The notes beneath the pieces were generated by a model. It saw nothing but the letters and a program-made list of their open reading frames with translations, had not been told where the DNA came from and did no database searches. Position numbers and translations under genes: made by a program. 64,000 nt of DNA from CAZSAK01 sp964605155 (lineage in GTDB: Bacteria; Pseudomonadota; Gammaproteobacteria; SZUA-140), in NCBI GenBank assembly GCA_964605155.1, contig CAZSAK010000001.1, positions 124,001 to 188,000 of the forward strand, written 5' to 3'. Below are positions 53,746 to 63,334 of this stretch, one piece after another. Positions within the stretch are counted from its first letter, which is position 1; every line of letters begins with the position of its first letter.

Positions 53746-55827
53746 ATGTGCTTCTTTCGTATCGGGACCGCGCTTTCCTTATGCGCGGTCCTTATAAGTA
53801 GCGTATGCGCTTCTGAAACAGGGGATCAGCAGCAGGATTCGCCAGAATTCTTATTTCCCGGTGTTACCTATGCATCTATCGCCACCGAGACGGAAAAGCC
53901 CACCTCCGAAGCACCGGCCGTTATCAGTGTCATCACTGCAGAAGACCTCCACAATCACGGTATCACCTCGATTGAACAGGCACTGGAAGAAGTGCCGGGT
54001 GTTTATAGTCCATACCGGTTTTTAACAGGGAATTTCGTGTTCAGAGGTGTTCGCTCACAGATTTCAACTAATCCCGAGATTTTGCTGTTGGTAGATGGTA
54101 TCCCGCATATTGAAGTTTTTGATGGAGTCAACCAGTTATATATCACACGAATCCCTATTGCCAATATACAACGCATAGAAATCATTCGCGGACCAGGATC
54201 AGCAGTTTATGGCGCCGATGCCTTTGCGGGTGTGATCAATGTTATTACTAAGACATATAAAGATTATCATGGTGATGAGTTTCGTGGGAGAGCAGGATCC
54301 TATGATACACAGGAAGCTGATGCGATATTAAAGGGGAACCTTGATAATATAGGCACATTACTATCGGTACAGGCAAGAACAACTGATGGACATAGGCCAT
54401 TGATAACAGCAGATGCCCAAACATTTTTTGATACTCAATTTGGAACTAATTCATCGTTAGCGCCGGATAAGGCGAATACTTATTTTAAAGAGGTAAACGC
54501 CATTCTTGAATTGTTTAGTGAGAACTGGCGAATAAGATTTCAGGCACGATCCCACAAGCTTGGATTAGGTGTCAGTTTTAATAATGCTTTGTCAGATACA
54601 GGTGACGGTTTTGCAGACACCTATACCTTGGATTATTTTTATGATAATTCTGATTTGTTGAAAGAATGGATTTTTAAAATCAAGATCGGTGCTCTATATA
54701 CTCGATCAGGGCAGGATAAACCTTTGCTACCACCTGGTGCGGTCAATGGTACATTTCCAGATGGAGTAATTCAGGAATTTGAGCAAGTATTTCGTCATAA
54801 TTCAATAGATATCAAGGGATTTTACAAAGGTAGCAGTCAGCATGAATTGATTGTAGGTGCTGGGGCATATTATGGGGGTAATGATGATATTCATGAGAAA
54901 ATTAATTTTAGCATTCTTCCGGGTAATGTAGTTATTCCTATTGGGTCGCTTATGAATGTTGCATCTGATCAAACATTTATCCCTGAAAAAACACGCCGTA
55001 TAAAATATATCAATTTCAATGATGATTGGAATTTGGTGCGTGATACTATTTTAAGTTATGGAGCACGCTACGATGATTATAGTGATATTGGAGGAACTTT
55101 TAATCCACGTATAGCACTAATCTGGTTAACAACACAGGAATTAACAACAAAATTAATTGCTAATCGCGCATTTCGTGCCCCAACGTTTGTCGAATTATAC
55201 TCACGCAATAATTCCTTTCAACAAGGAAATCCTGATCTTGATCCATCTATAATTGAAACATTAGAAATCGCCTTAGAAAAGCGTATGTTTAATAATGGCG
55301 CCTTGAATCTCAGTATCAGTCATCACAGAATTACGGATTTTATCGAGACTATTCAAACTGCGAGTGGTCAACTAGTCTCGATGAATAGCAGTAGCGATAT
55401 CACGGGAAATGCCTTTGAACTTGAAGCAATTTTGCCATTAGCTAAAGATATAACTCTAAAAAGTTCTTATTCATATCAACGAAATATGCGTGATGGGCGG
55501 GAGATCTATAATGCTGCGTCACATCATAAGGTCTATGCTGGTCTTGATTGGCAATTCAAGAACAACTGGAGTCTCTATACTAATGTTTTGTTCGTCCGTG
55601 ATTTTACGCGTGATATAAATGATCCACGGGATGATCTGGGTAGTAGCACTTTTGTTGGTACTGTCCTGCAATATTCTTCCCCTACAAATAGATGGGATTC
55701 GTATCTGTCAATCCGAAATATATTTGATGAGGTGGCAGTGTCTCCCAGTGACGATTACAGGTTCCTTCCCAACGATTATCCCTTGCCAGGCACGCATTTC
55801 ATCTTCGAAGTGCGGTATCGGATGTAA
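53746..55827 (+). CDS. TonB-dependent outer-membrane receptor
   Basis: 693-residue receptor: signal peptide (about 1-22), plug domain (about 55-165) with VISVITAEDLHNHGITSIEQ, VPGV, FRGVRSQ, LLVDGIPH, and IQRIEIIRGPGSAVYGADAFAG, then a large barrel ending VRYRM. No clear TonB box is visible before the plug. Codon use is AT-rich compared with the genes at 36-51 kb, notably in the barrel. By its neighbours (binding-protein-like gene, hybrid kinase) it may serve uptake coupled to sensing. Ligand unknown; a vitamin B12/siderophore-type plug is suggested only by general style. Confidence 0.9.
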   Translation: MCFFRIGTALSLCAVLISSVCASETGDQQQDSPEFLFPGVTYASIATETEKPTSEAPAVISVITAEDLHNHGITSIEQALEEVPGVYSPYRFLTGNFVFRGVRSQISTNPEILLLVDGIPHIEVFDGVNQLYITRIPIANIQRIEIIRGPGSAVYGADAFAGVINVITKTYKDYHGDEFRGRAGSYDTQEADAILKGNLDNIGTLLSVQARTTDGHRPLITADAQTFFDTQFGTNSSLAPDKANTYFKEVNAILELFSENWRIRFQARSHKLGLGVSFNNALSDTGDGFADTYTLDYFYDNSDLLKEWIFKIKIGALYTRSGQDKPLLPPGAVNGTFPDGVIQEFEQVFRHNSIDIKGFYKGSSQHELIVGAGAYYGGNDDIHEKINFSILPGNVVIPIGSLMNVASDQTFIPEKTRRIKYINFNDDWNLVRDTILSYGARYDDYSDIGGTFNPRIALIWLTTQELTTKLIANRAFRAPTFVELYSRNNSFQQGNPDLDPSIIETLEIALEKRMFNNGALNLSISHHRITDFIETIQTASGQLVSMNSSSDITGNAFELEAILPLAKDITLKSSYSYQRNMRDGREIYNAASHHKVYAGLDWQFKNNWSLYTNVLFVRDFTRDINDPRDDLGSSTFVGTVLQYSSPTNRWDSYLSIRNIFDEVAVSPSDDYRFLPNDYPLPGTHFIFEVRYRM

Positions 55828-56075
55828 CCAGAACTGTTGTAAGTATAATAAAAATAGCTTGGCACACAGTATACACAGTGGAACGACAGTATCTCTTTAA
55901 TTGTTCATCCCTGAAGAGAATTATTTTTTCTCGATTCTTGTATAGCAATTCTTACATAAGAAAATTAATCCCTGATTCTTTGTTGCTGCTGATCTGTAAT
56001 AACGTCAAGGGTCGTTTCACTGTTTGGGAAGAAACAATCCTGATAAAGGTCACGTCATTCAGTAGGCATCTAGGG

Positions 56076-57008
56076 TTGATCAGGAATGTAGTTATATCAT
56101 TTCTATTAATGATATTGTTTGTCAATCCTGTCATAGCCGGGAACCCGGTTACCGTAATATATCCTGTTTATCATACTGATACCGATCGGATCATAGTTGA
56201 AATACGTGGAGGTATTCGTAGTCAACAAGCAAGTAATATAAACGAAATAGCCTATGATCCACTGCAGGGCACCAAAGAATTGCGAGATAAGATCGCGATA
56301 CTGTCCGATAAGGATATTGTAATTACATTGACCAATGAGATGGAAAGAGTTGTTCGCGCATCAGGATTCAGTGGCCAGTTGATAGATGGTGTCTCTGTTG
56401 ACCTCACAAAAAAGGATTCTACTGTCAATATCGGTATCCAGCCATCGCCATATACATATGTTGAAATATTAAAAAAGCTGAGTCCTCAAGTAAAAAGACT
56501 GATTTATTTTTCTCCCTTATCCGGTGATACCTTAATCAAGGGAGGCTCGTTCCAGGTGTCTGGTAACAATCATATTGATATACATCATATATCTGTAGAT
56601 GGCATTAATGCTGCAATGCATGAGGTCAATGATATCCTTTCCCACGCCGATCCTACAACAACAGCTCTCTGGTTGCCAAGCCGGGTGTTATCCATGTCCA
56701 ACAACACTGTGCTCAGATACGTGTTGCAAGAGGCATGGAAGAGATCTTTTATTGTTTTTACAGATTCCCTCGATGCAGTGTTACGGGGATTATTGTTTAC
56801 CCTGATCCCAGACTACCATGCCTATGGCGAGTACCTTGGGCAGAAGGCAACGGATATCGCATCAGGTGAAAAATATCCTGTATCGGACTCGATAAGATAC
56901 TTTAATGATGTTTACCTGATGCTCAATCAGAGATTCGCGATCCATCTGGGAGTTAATGCCAATCGTTCGGTATTCGATAAATACAGGATTGTGGTGCCGG
57001 CAAAATGA
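56076..57008 (+). CDS. Exported periplasmic-binding-protein-like protein (ABC_sub_bind/COG2984-like)
   Basis: About 310 residues from a probable TTG start at 56076, which gives the signal peptide IRNVVISFLLMILFVNPVIAG; the frame is open up to a GTG at 55878. Features such as LIYFSPLSGD, TALWLPSRVLSMSN, IVFTDSLDAVLRGLLFTLIPDYHAYG, LGQKATDIASGE and NQRFAIHLGVN match the pattern of PF04392-type substrate-binding proteins. No ABC permease or ATPase gene is present. It overlaps the kinase start as ATGA (57005-57008), so it is probably a ligand-binding partner of the kinase. Confidence 0.7.
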   Translation: MIRNVVISFLLMILFVNPVIAGNPVTVIYPVYHTDTDRIIVEIRGGIRSQQASNINEIAYDPLQGTKELRDKIAILSDKDIVITLTNEMERVVRASGFSGQLIDGVSVDLTKKDSTVNIGIQPSPYTYVEILKKLSPQVKRLIYFSPLSGDTLIKGGSFQVSGNNHIDIHHISVDGINAAMHEVNDILSHADPTTTALWLPSRVLSMSNNTVLRYVLQEAWKRSFIVFTDSLDAVLRGLLFTLIPDYHAYGEYLGQKATDIASGEKYPVSDSIRYFNDVYLMLNQRFAIHLGVNANRSVFDKYRIVVPAK

Positions 57009-58942
57009 TAAATAATCAGAAAGCCGTTAACTCGATCTGGCAATATTTTACATCATCACATGGCGTGATACTACTGACCTACACGTTGGGTTTTGCCGTA
57101 CTTGCCCTGCTTACTGCAATAATCATCTCCTATATAAGCACAAAGGAGGCGGAGAGTGTTTTTATTGATGAAGGTAGGGGCTTTGTTAAGCTTGCGGCAC
57201 AGTCCGCTGTTGTTCCGCTTCTCACAGGGTCTGCTGAAAACAGTAATGACTTTCTCAATCCGCTGCTTTCTTATCAGAACGTTTCCCATATTAGTATTTA
57301 TGATAGAGAAAATAATGCGTTTTTTACCGGGGGCAAGATACCGGCATGGACACCAGAGCGTGATATCTTAAAACATATCAAGCATGCACGGTTAATTCAC
57401 GAAGATAATGACCACTGGTATTTTGCGGCGCCAGTTGTGACTGAAGGAAAGGATAGATCGTGGATAGGTTATGTATTTATGGATATAACGAAACAAACTG
57501 TCAATACGCTTGGCAGTAATATACTTACATACACGATCTGGATCTGCGGGATAGCGGCTTTAATTCTATGGTTAATGCTCTATCTCGTCCTTAGACGTGT
57601 TACCTTACCGATCAGGAAGATCGCTGGATTGATGGATCTGTCCAGGGGGGTCAAACAGCATTACCCTGTTCCAAAACACATACCTTCCGATGTCAAGACA
57701 ATCTACAGTTCATTCAATAATATGCTTGACCAGATTAAATCACGGGACAAGGCACTCAAGGAGCATGTCAGTAATATGGAACATATTGTTGAGGTAAAAA
57801 CACGTGACCTCACCGAGAAGAATATACAGTTGGAAGATGCACATAACAAGGCGGTTGCAGCCGGTCATGCAAAAGACCTGTTTGTTGCAAACGTCAGTCA
57901 TGAGCTACGCACCCCGATTCAGGCAATCCTGGGTAATTGCGAACTGTTGGGAGATAAGTACCAGGACAAGGAACTGGCCAAGATCGTGGTATCTGCCAAT
58001 CAACTGCTGAATCTCGTTAATAATATCCTTGATCTGTCCAAGATCGAAAATGACAAGCTGCACGTCAGACCAAGAACCTTGCTGGTGCGGGACATCATGA
58101 CCCAGATAGCGGAAGCTATCGCGCCGGTCATCGAGGTCAACAATAACTCATTTGAAATTGATATTGACGAAAATGTATATGAAGTAACAACTGACCCTGA
58201 GATGATCGCGCAAATCATCAACAATCTTCTTAGCAATGCAGGCCGTTATACAAATAATGGCCATGTAACCTTCAGGGTTTCAAAAAAATGCAAGCATAAT
58301 ATTGACTTCATATATTTCGAGGTCATTGATAACGGGATCGGAATTGCAAAAGACAAACTCGGCAGGATTTTTCAGCCCTTTGAACAGGTGGACATGAGCA
58401 AAACACGTCTGTATGGCGGTACGGGACTGGGGCTTGCGATCTCGAAACGTCTGGCAAAGCTGTTGGGTGGAGAGATTACCGTACAAAGCGAACCCGAGAA
58501 AGGCTCAACCTTTAGTCTTTGTATACCCGAAGGTGAGCCAATGAATGAAACATTCAAGGCGCATGATCAGCGAACAATCGAGCATGTGACTTATAAAATA
58601 TTGCTGGCCGAGGATCATCCATTTATCAGTGATGCGGTGAAGCAATTACTGGAGGGAGATGGGCATGAGGTAAAAGTAGCAATAAACGGGACTCAGGCGC
58701 TTGAGTTACTGCAAAATGATTCCTTTGAGATAGCATTAATCGATGTACATATGCCGGAACTCGATGGAATCGAGGTGATCAGAAAATTTCAGGCATCTAG
58801 ACCAGATGCCGAAATAAAGCTATTCCTGCTCACAGCGGATGTGACCGAAGCCCTGCGCCAGCAGGCCGAACAGCTGGGTATAAAGATCATCCAGAAACCT
58901 TTCAGCCGTGCACAGCTTGCCGCACAGTTGATTGATAACTGA
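57005..58942 (+). CDS. Hybrid sensor histidine kinase
   Basis: 645-residue membrane kinase: helix 1 (about 20-43), a periplasmic sensor domain of about 130 residues, helix 2 (about 176-196), HAMP and coiled segment (197-285), HisKA with phosphoacceptor His299 in VSHELRTPIQAILG, HATPase with N box (NNLLSNAGRYTNNG), DNGIGI and GGTGLGLAIS, and a C-terminal receiver (from about 535) with Asp580 in LIDVHMPELDG. The receiver calls for an Hpt partner, supplied by the divergent gene at 53138. Overlaps the binding-protein gene by four bases. Confidence 0.93.
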   Translation: MINNQKAVNSIWQYFTSSHGVILLTYTLGFAVLALLTAIIISYISTKEAESVFIDEGRGFVKLAAQSAVVPLLTGSAENSNDFLNPLLSYQNVSHISIYDRENNAFFTGGKIPAWTPERDILKHIKHARLIHEDNDHWYFAAPVVTEGKDRSWIGYVFMDITKQTVNTLGSNILTYTIWICGIAALILWLMLYLVLRRVTLPIRKIAGLMDLSRGVKQHYPVPKHIPSDVKTIYSSFNNMLDQIKSRDKALKEHVSNMEHIVEVKTRDLTEKNIQLEDAHNKAVAAGHAKDLFVANVSHELRTPIQAILGNCELLGDKYQDKELAKIVVSANQLLNLVNNILDLSKIENDKLHVRPRTLLVRDIMTQIAEAIAPVIEVNNNSFEIDIDENVYEVTTDPEMIAQIINNLLSNAGRYTNNGHVTFRVSKKCKHNIDFIYFEVIDNGIGIAKDKLGRIFQPFEQVDMSKTRLYGGTGLGLAISKRLAKLLGGEITVQSEPEKGSTFSLCIPEGEPMNETFKAHDQRTIEHVTYKILLAEDHPFISDAVKQLLEGDGHEVKVAINGTQALELLQNDSFEIALIDVHMPELDGIEVIRKFQASRPDAEIKLFLLTADVTEALRQQAEQLGIKIIQKPFSRAQLAAQLIDN

Positions 58943-58962
58943 TCCAGTTATTTGATTGTGAA

Positions 58963-59958
58963 TCATGGTGTGAAATTGAAATCGCCGCGTATCAGAATAA
59001 CCGTGATCAGAACAGCAAGGGTGATCACCCAGATAACGATATAGGTCGCGATGGACTGGCGGGCCTTTCTTTTTTCTAACCAGGTGCGTGGCCTGACGCC
59101 CTTGGCGAGCAAGACCAGTTTGGCGGACAGGTTGACGCAAACGATATTCACGGCCAGCAGCAGGCCCGAGCCGCCCATCAGATTGAAATGACCCTGACCG
59201 AGCATCAGGCCCATCGTCGCCGCAGGGGGTAACAATGCGACCGCGACCATCACACCGACCAGCACACTGGGCAAGCCCGTGGTGAGTGACAACACCGCCG
59301 CGGCACCTGACGCCAGTGCCAGTACCACACCATCGAGACCGACGTCGGTGCGTGCCATGAGTTCATGGCTGGTAAAATCACCGGGCCAGAAATAGCCGAT
59401 CGTAGCGGTGACGGCAATCGCAAATACCAGTCCCGCCAGATTGGATTGCAGGGATTTCCACATCAGTTCGGTATCACCCAGCGCCGTGGCCAGTGCTAGG
59501 GCGATGTTGGGTCCCAACAGCGGTGCGATGACCATGGCCCCGATGATGACGGCGACATTGTCTTCAATGAGACCAATGGCTGCGACGATGGTGGAAAGGA
59601 ACACCAGTAACAGAAAATTACCGTCCAGGCGGCTGTCCTTCTCGATACTGTTATACAGTTCTTCGCGTGTTGTGGTGGGGGTTTTCTTTTCGGGTGATTC
59701 CTCTTTTTCCTCCTGCTTACGCGGCAGGGTCACCTCCAGCGGGATGACATTGATCCGGGTCTTGTCGCTAGCACCCAGGGCGCTCTGCAGGGCGTCGAGC
59801 ACGTCCTGGCGCTTTTCCGGAGACACGATCATGCGAATGATCTGGCGGCCGTCCTCACTCGGGGGGCTGGTCCAGACATCCTCGCAGTCGTGTTGTTCGG
59901 CGATGCCGGAGACGGTATCGACGTAACCGCTGTCGGCGATGACTTCGATGATCTTCAC
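58963..59958 (-). CDS. DUF389 (TIGR00341-like) integral membrane protein
   Basis: 331-residue protein: a ferredoxin-like ACT-type N-terminal domain (about residues 1-80), a Lys/Glu-rich linker, then six or so membrane helices with GAMVIAPLLGPNIALALA and VALLPPAATMG, characteristic of DUF389. Function is not established. It overlaps the start of the upstream batD gene's stop by four bases (59955-59958) and is the last gene of this minus-strand operon. Convergent with the hybrid kinase. Confidence 0.88.
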   Translation of the reverse strand: MKIIEVIADSGYVDTVSGIAEQHDCEDVWTSPPSEDGRQIIRMIVSPEKRQDVLDALQSALGASDKTRINVIPLEVTLPRKQEEKEESPEKKTPTTTREELYNSIEKDSRLDGNFLLLVFLSTIVAAIGLIEDNVAVIIGAMVIAPLLGPNIALALATALGDTELMWKSLQSNLAGLVFAIAVTATIGYFWPGDFTSHELMARTDVGLDGVVLALASGAAAVLSLTTGLPSVLVGVMVAVALLPPAATMGLMLGQGHFNLMGGSGLLLAVNIVCVNLSAKLVLLAKGVRPRTWLEKRKARQSIATYIVIWVITLAVLITVILIRGDFNFTP

Positions 59959-61592
59959 CGCTTCTCCTCGATAAAGCCAAGGCTGGGCGTAAAGGCACGC
60001 GGTGACCAGGGATCTTGCATCGGTGTTTCCGTCGATGCCGCATGGATCTTTTTCACTGCATTCCTGATGAGAGCTTGTAACTCATCGTCGTTGTCCGGTT
60101 TGTTACGGCTATAGAGTAATGTCTGTACGGCCCGAACGGCACGACGGACATCGTCATCCTGTCCGTGGCGTCCTTCCCACTGATTGAGCCCCTCTTCCAG
60201 CGTGCGTGATCCGAATGCATCGAGCAATGACGTCTTCAGGGGATGTTGATCCGTATGGACAGTTCGTGACGTGTGTTTCGTCGGTGAGGCATCGCTCTTG
60301 CGTTTTTGTGTATGCCACCACAAGCCGAGGGTAACCAACCAGAGGGTGACGGCAGTCATGCTGATTACCTGCCATATCGTGATGGCTGGATGTGCCTCGG
60401 GCTCTTCAGGGACCGACCGTGCCGAGACCGGCAGACCAGGGATCGTTGTCGCATTATCTGTCGTGCGTGGCGCCGGTTTCACGGAGAATGCCCGGCTCTC
60501 CAGTGTCGCGATGTCCATCGTACCCCGATCCGGATCGAAGTAGGGGATGCGGATTGCCGGCAAGCTGAAGTCACCCGCCGACAGGGGAATGATATAGTTT
60601 CGATAGGTTGCGACACCCATGACCGGTGCGGATGACTGATCGATGGTGCGCTGTGTCGCATCACTATACATTTTAATTGTGTCCGGCATGTCCAATGCAG
60701 GCAGCTCTTCGGGAAATGCTGCAGGACTCACCGGGGCACGGATCGTGATGGTCCAGGGCGTTGCGTGATTGACCTGAAGGGGTTCGCTGAATGATGTTTG
60801 ATTGAGTATCGGCCTGCCGACCATGGCAAGTGGCGGTATGTCATCCGGCAGTGCCCTGACCTTGATATGCTGTTTCTCGAACGGCAGGCGGATCCTGCGG
60901 CCGTCACCGGTCTCGATCCATATATCGGGCAGATAGAGTGTGTAGTCGCGGCTTAACAACGGGGTGATGGCCCATGCCGTGCGTACGACGTTATAGGTGA
61001 CGCCGCCAACCCGTTCCTCGCGTTGTGTCTGCTCCAGCTTGTGCAGTTCCAGTTGCAGTGGCTCGGTATCGATATTGCCGCCGAGTTTTGCGGACTTGAG
61101 TTCGATGCGATGATACAGGTCGAGATAGGCAATGATCTGTTCACGTTGCCATGCGCTGTCGTTGGTGACACCGCTGCGGGCAAAGATCTCTGGGTTTGTT
61201 TCGGCACTGCCCTTGTGTACCCGTAAATGTATTGGTTCCGACGACACCCCGTCGACGGTGAATGCAGGGATGATGAACTCGCCGGCCCGCTTGGGAAACA
61301 GCTCGACCGTGATTTCCGAGGTCGATCGGCCGTGGTTGCGCGAGATATTGAAACGATGTTCTTCGCGCGGCACGCCCAGCTCAAAATCGTCTGTCAGCAA
61401 GGTCAGGTCGACATTGGGTGAAATCCCCTGGGCGCGCAGGCGCGTATCGCTGTTGACCAGGGACAATGTCACCACCACATATTCGTCATGCATGACCTCT
61501 TTCCTGTCCACCATCGCGGTCAAGGTTGCCGCCACCGACCAGGAACTGCTCAGCAGGCAGGCGATGAGCAGCAAGCTGCGACGGCCTACCAT
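59955..61592 (-). CDS. batD: BatD family protein
   Basis: 545-residue BatD: signal peptide (MVGRRSLLLIACLL, ending SVAA), tandem Ig-like periplasmic beta domains (about 20-380) opening LTAMVDRKEVMHDEYVVVTL, one membrane helix near 400-420, and a cytoplasmic tail. Bat proteins (Bacteroides aerotolerance) occur with MoxR ATPases and are linked to stress tolerance and envelope integrity, mechanism unclear. It overlaps the upstream batB/C gene by seven bases. Confidence 0.87.
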   Translation of the reverse strand: MVGRRSLLLIACLLSSSWSVAATLTAMVDRKEVMHDEYVVVTLSLVNSDTRLRAQGISPNVDLTLLTDDFELGVPREEHRFNISRNHGRSTSEITVELFPKRAGEFIIPAFTVDGVSSEPIHLRVHKGSAETNPEIFARSGVTNDSAWQREQIIAYLDLYHRIELKSAKLGGNIDTEPLQLELHKLEQTQREERVGGVTYNVVRTAWAITPLLSRDYTLYLPDIWIETGDGRRIRLPFEKQHIKVRALPDDIPPLAMVGRPILNQTSFSEPLQVNHATPWTITIRAPVSPAAFPEELPALDMPDTIKMYSDATQRTIDQSSAPVMGVATYRNYIIPLSAGDFSLPAIRIPYFDPDRGTMDIATLESRAFSVKPAPRTTDNATTIPGLPVSARSVPEEPEAHPAITIWQVISMTAVTLWLVTLGLWWHTQKRKSDASPTKHTSRTVHTDQHPLKTSLLDAFGSRTLEEGLNQWEGRHGQDDDVRRAVRAVQTLLYSRNKPDNDDELQALIRNAVKKIHAASTETPMQDPWSPRAFTPSLGFIEEKR

Positions 61593-63334
61593 GGCCTTTC
61601 CTCATCGATCGCTGGGTGTTCGGCATCTTCTGCTACAATGCGTGCGCGCAACAAGGTCTGCGGCGTGTCATCCATCGTACGCAGTTGCCACAGTGCCGAT
61701 CCCATTTCCCCACCGGCTTGTGTCTCATCCAGATTCCATTGTGCAATAGTTTGATCAATCATTGACTGTTGCGCTTTCGTGGTTGCGCGTGGATTTGTTA
61801 CTCGGCGGTTTTCCCGACCGGCTTGCTGCTGTTCAGCGTTTGCAGCAGCAGTATCGGATAGCCCGGCATTTGGATCGCTGAGCGTATCCCGCGCATCGGG
61901 CGTAACCTTCGGGCGTTCGATATCTTTGAGGCCGGTTTCATCCTTGAGCTTGTTGACCAGCGTCAGGTTCAGGGCTGCATGCGGGTAATTCTTTTGCCAT
62001 CGCAGTGCCTCCTCATAGGCCGCGCTTGCCTTGTCATACTCACCCATACGCGTCAGGGTGTTCCCCTTGTTATAGGACGACCTGGCATGTTCACTATCCG
62101 TGCCGGCGAGTTGAGTGGCGCGCGCAAATGCATCAAGCGCCTGTTGCCAGTCGCCCAGCCGATAGGCCGCCGCACCCTGGCCCATGTAGCCGTTGAATGT
62201 ACTGATCTGTTCGTAGGCAACCGCCGCCTTGTCATAGTATCCATTGAGCAAGGCCTCGTAAGCCTGCTGCTCTTTCCAGGAGGCGGCCTGAACATCCTTG
62301 CCGAAGATAAACGGTGCCAGCAATATCACGGCGATCGCATCCATACGGCGGCTCCCGGACCAGATAAACAGGATGATACTCAGTCCCAGCAGCCAGGGAT
62401 AAAGCGGGTAACCCCGTTGCGCCGTGGACGCCTGGTAAACGTTGTCGCGTTCGAGCTGGTCCATCGCTGCAAACAGGCGTTGCCAGTCTGCATCGTCATC
62501 CGCAATGTCGGAGTACGCGCCGCCGCTGATATTGGCAAGCGATATCAGGGCAGCCTGCTGCAGTCGCGAGATGACCAGCTCGTCGTTATAGCGCAGCAGT
62601 TTGCCGAGATCGTCTTCGACAGGGGCGCCTGCCTGTGTTCCCACACCGAGGATGTAAAGTGGTATCGAATCTTTTTTCAGACGACGTGCAGCGGCCAGGA
62701 CACCGGCCTTTTCATCCGATCCACCGTCGCTGACCAATACGATCGCCCGGCTTCCCGGCCGGCTTTCAGCGAGCGACTGTCGTGCGAGTTCCAGTGCCTG
62801 GGTCATATTCGAGCCGCGTTTCCTGGTCAGGGTCACATCCAGTGCCTCGACGAACTGCAGCAAGGCATCACGATCATGGGTCAGTGGCAGGACCTCGTAG
62901 GCGTTGGCTGAAAACGCAATCAGTGCAGTACGGTCTGCCTTGAGCCTGGCGATGAAATCGTGTATCTCGAGTTTGGCCCGTTCAAGCCTGTTCGGGAAGA
63001 CATCGCGCGCTTTCATGGATGGCGAGATATCGACCACCACGGCGATATCCAGACTGCGTTGCGGCTGCGTTGCGGATTGCTGCTGCTTTAGATACGGTCC
63101 GCTCATGGCAAGGGTGGCAAGTAACCAGGCGCAGATCAGTAACCAGGGAATGGACGAGCCTGATTGCGCAGGTCGGGTGATCAACCAGCGCCACAAGTGC
63201 GGATCTGCAAAGGCCTTCAAACGTGCCGGCAGTCGCTGACGTGACCTATGCCAGGCAAGGGCGATTAACGGCGCCAATGCCAGCAGCAGCCATAACGGTT
63301 CGCGCAATGAAAGCTGTGCCAGTCCTTCTATCAT
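61586..63334 (-). CDS. BatB/BatC fusion: VWA domain plus TPR protein
   Basis: 582-residue protein. The N-terminal part has two membrane helices (about 10-25 and 60-75) and a VWA domain with MIDAS motif VVVDISPSMKARD, like BatB. After a helix near 310 and another near 335 come TPR repeats (about 360-470: AVAYEQISTFNGYMGQGAAA, ALDAFARATQLAG, ASAAYEEALRWQKNYPHAAL), like BatC, and a charged tail. Such BatB-BatC fusions are known in gammaproteobacteria. It overlaps batA by ATGA (63331-63334) and batD by seven bases. Confidence 0.87.
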   Translation of the reverse strand: MIEGLAQLSLREPLWLLLALAPLIALAWHRSRQRLPARLKAFADPHLWRWLITRPAQSGSSIPWLLICAWLLATLAMSGPYLKQQQSATQPQRSLDIAVVVDISPSMKARDVFPNRLERAKLEIHDFIARLKADRTALIAFSANAYEVLPLTHDRDALLQFVEALDVTLTRKRGSNMTQALELARQSLAESRPGSRAIVLVSDGGSDEKAGVLAAARRLKKDSIPLYILGVGTQAGAPVEDDLGKLLRYNDELVISRLQQAALISLANISGGAYSDIADDDADWQRLFAAMDQLERDNVYQASTAQRGYPLYPWLLGLSIILFIWSGSRRMDAIAVILLAPFIFGKDVQAASWKEQQAYEALLNGYYDKAAVAYEQISTFNGYMGQGAAAYRLGDWQQALDAFARATQLAGTDSEHARSSYNKGNTLTRMGEYDKASAAYEEALRWQKNYPHAALNLTLVNKLKDETGLKDIERPKVTPDARDTLSDPNAGLSDTAAANAEQQQAGRENRRVTNPRATTKAQQSMIDQTIAQWNLDETQAGGEMGSALWQLRTMDDTPQTLLRARIVAEDAEHPAIDEERPW

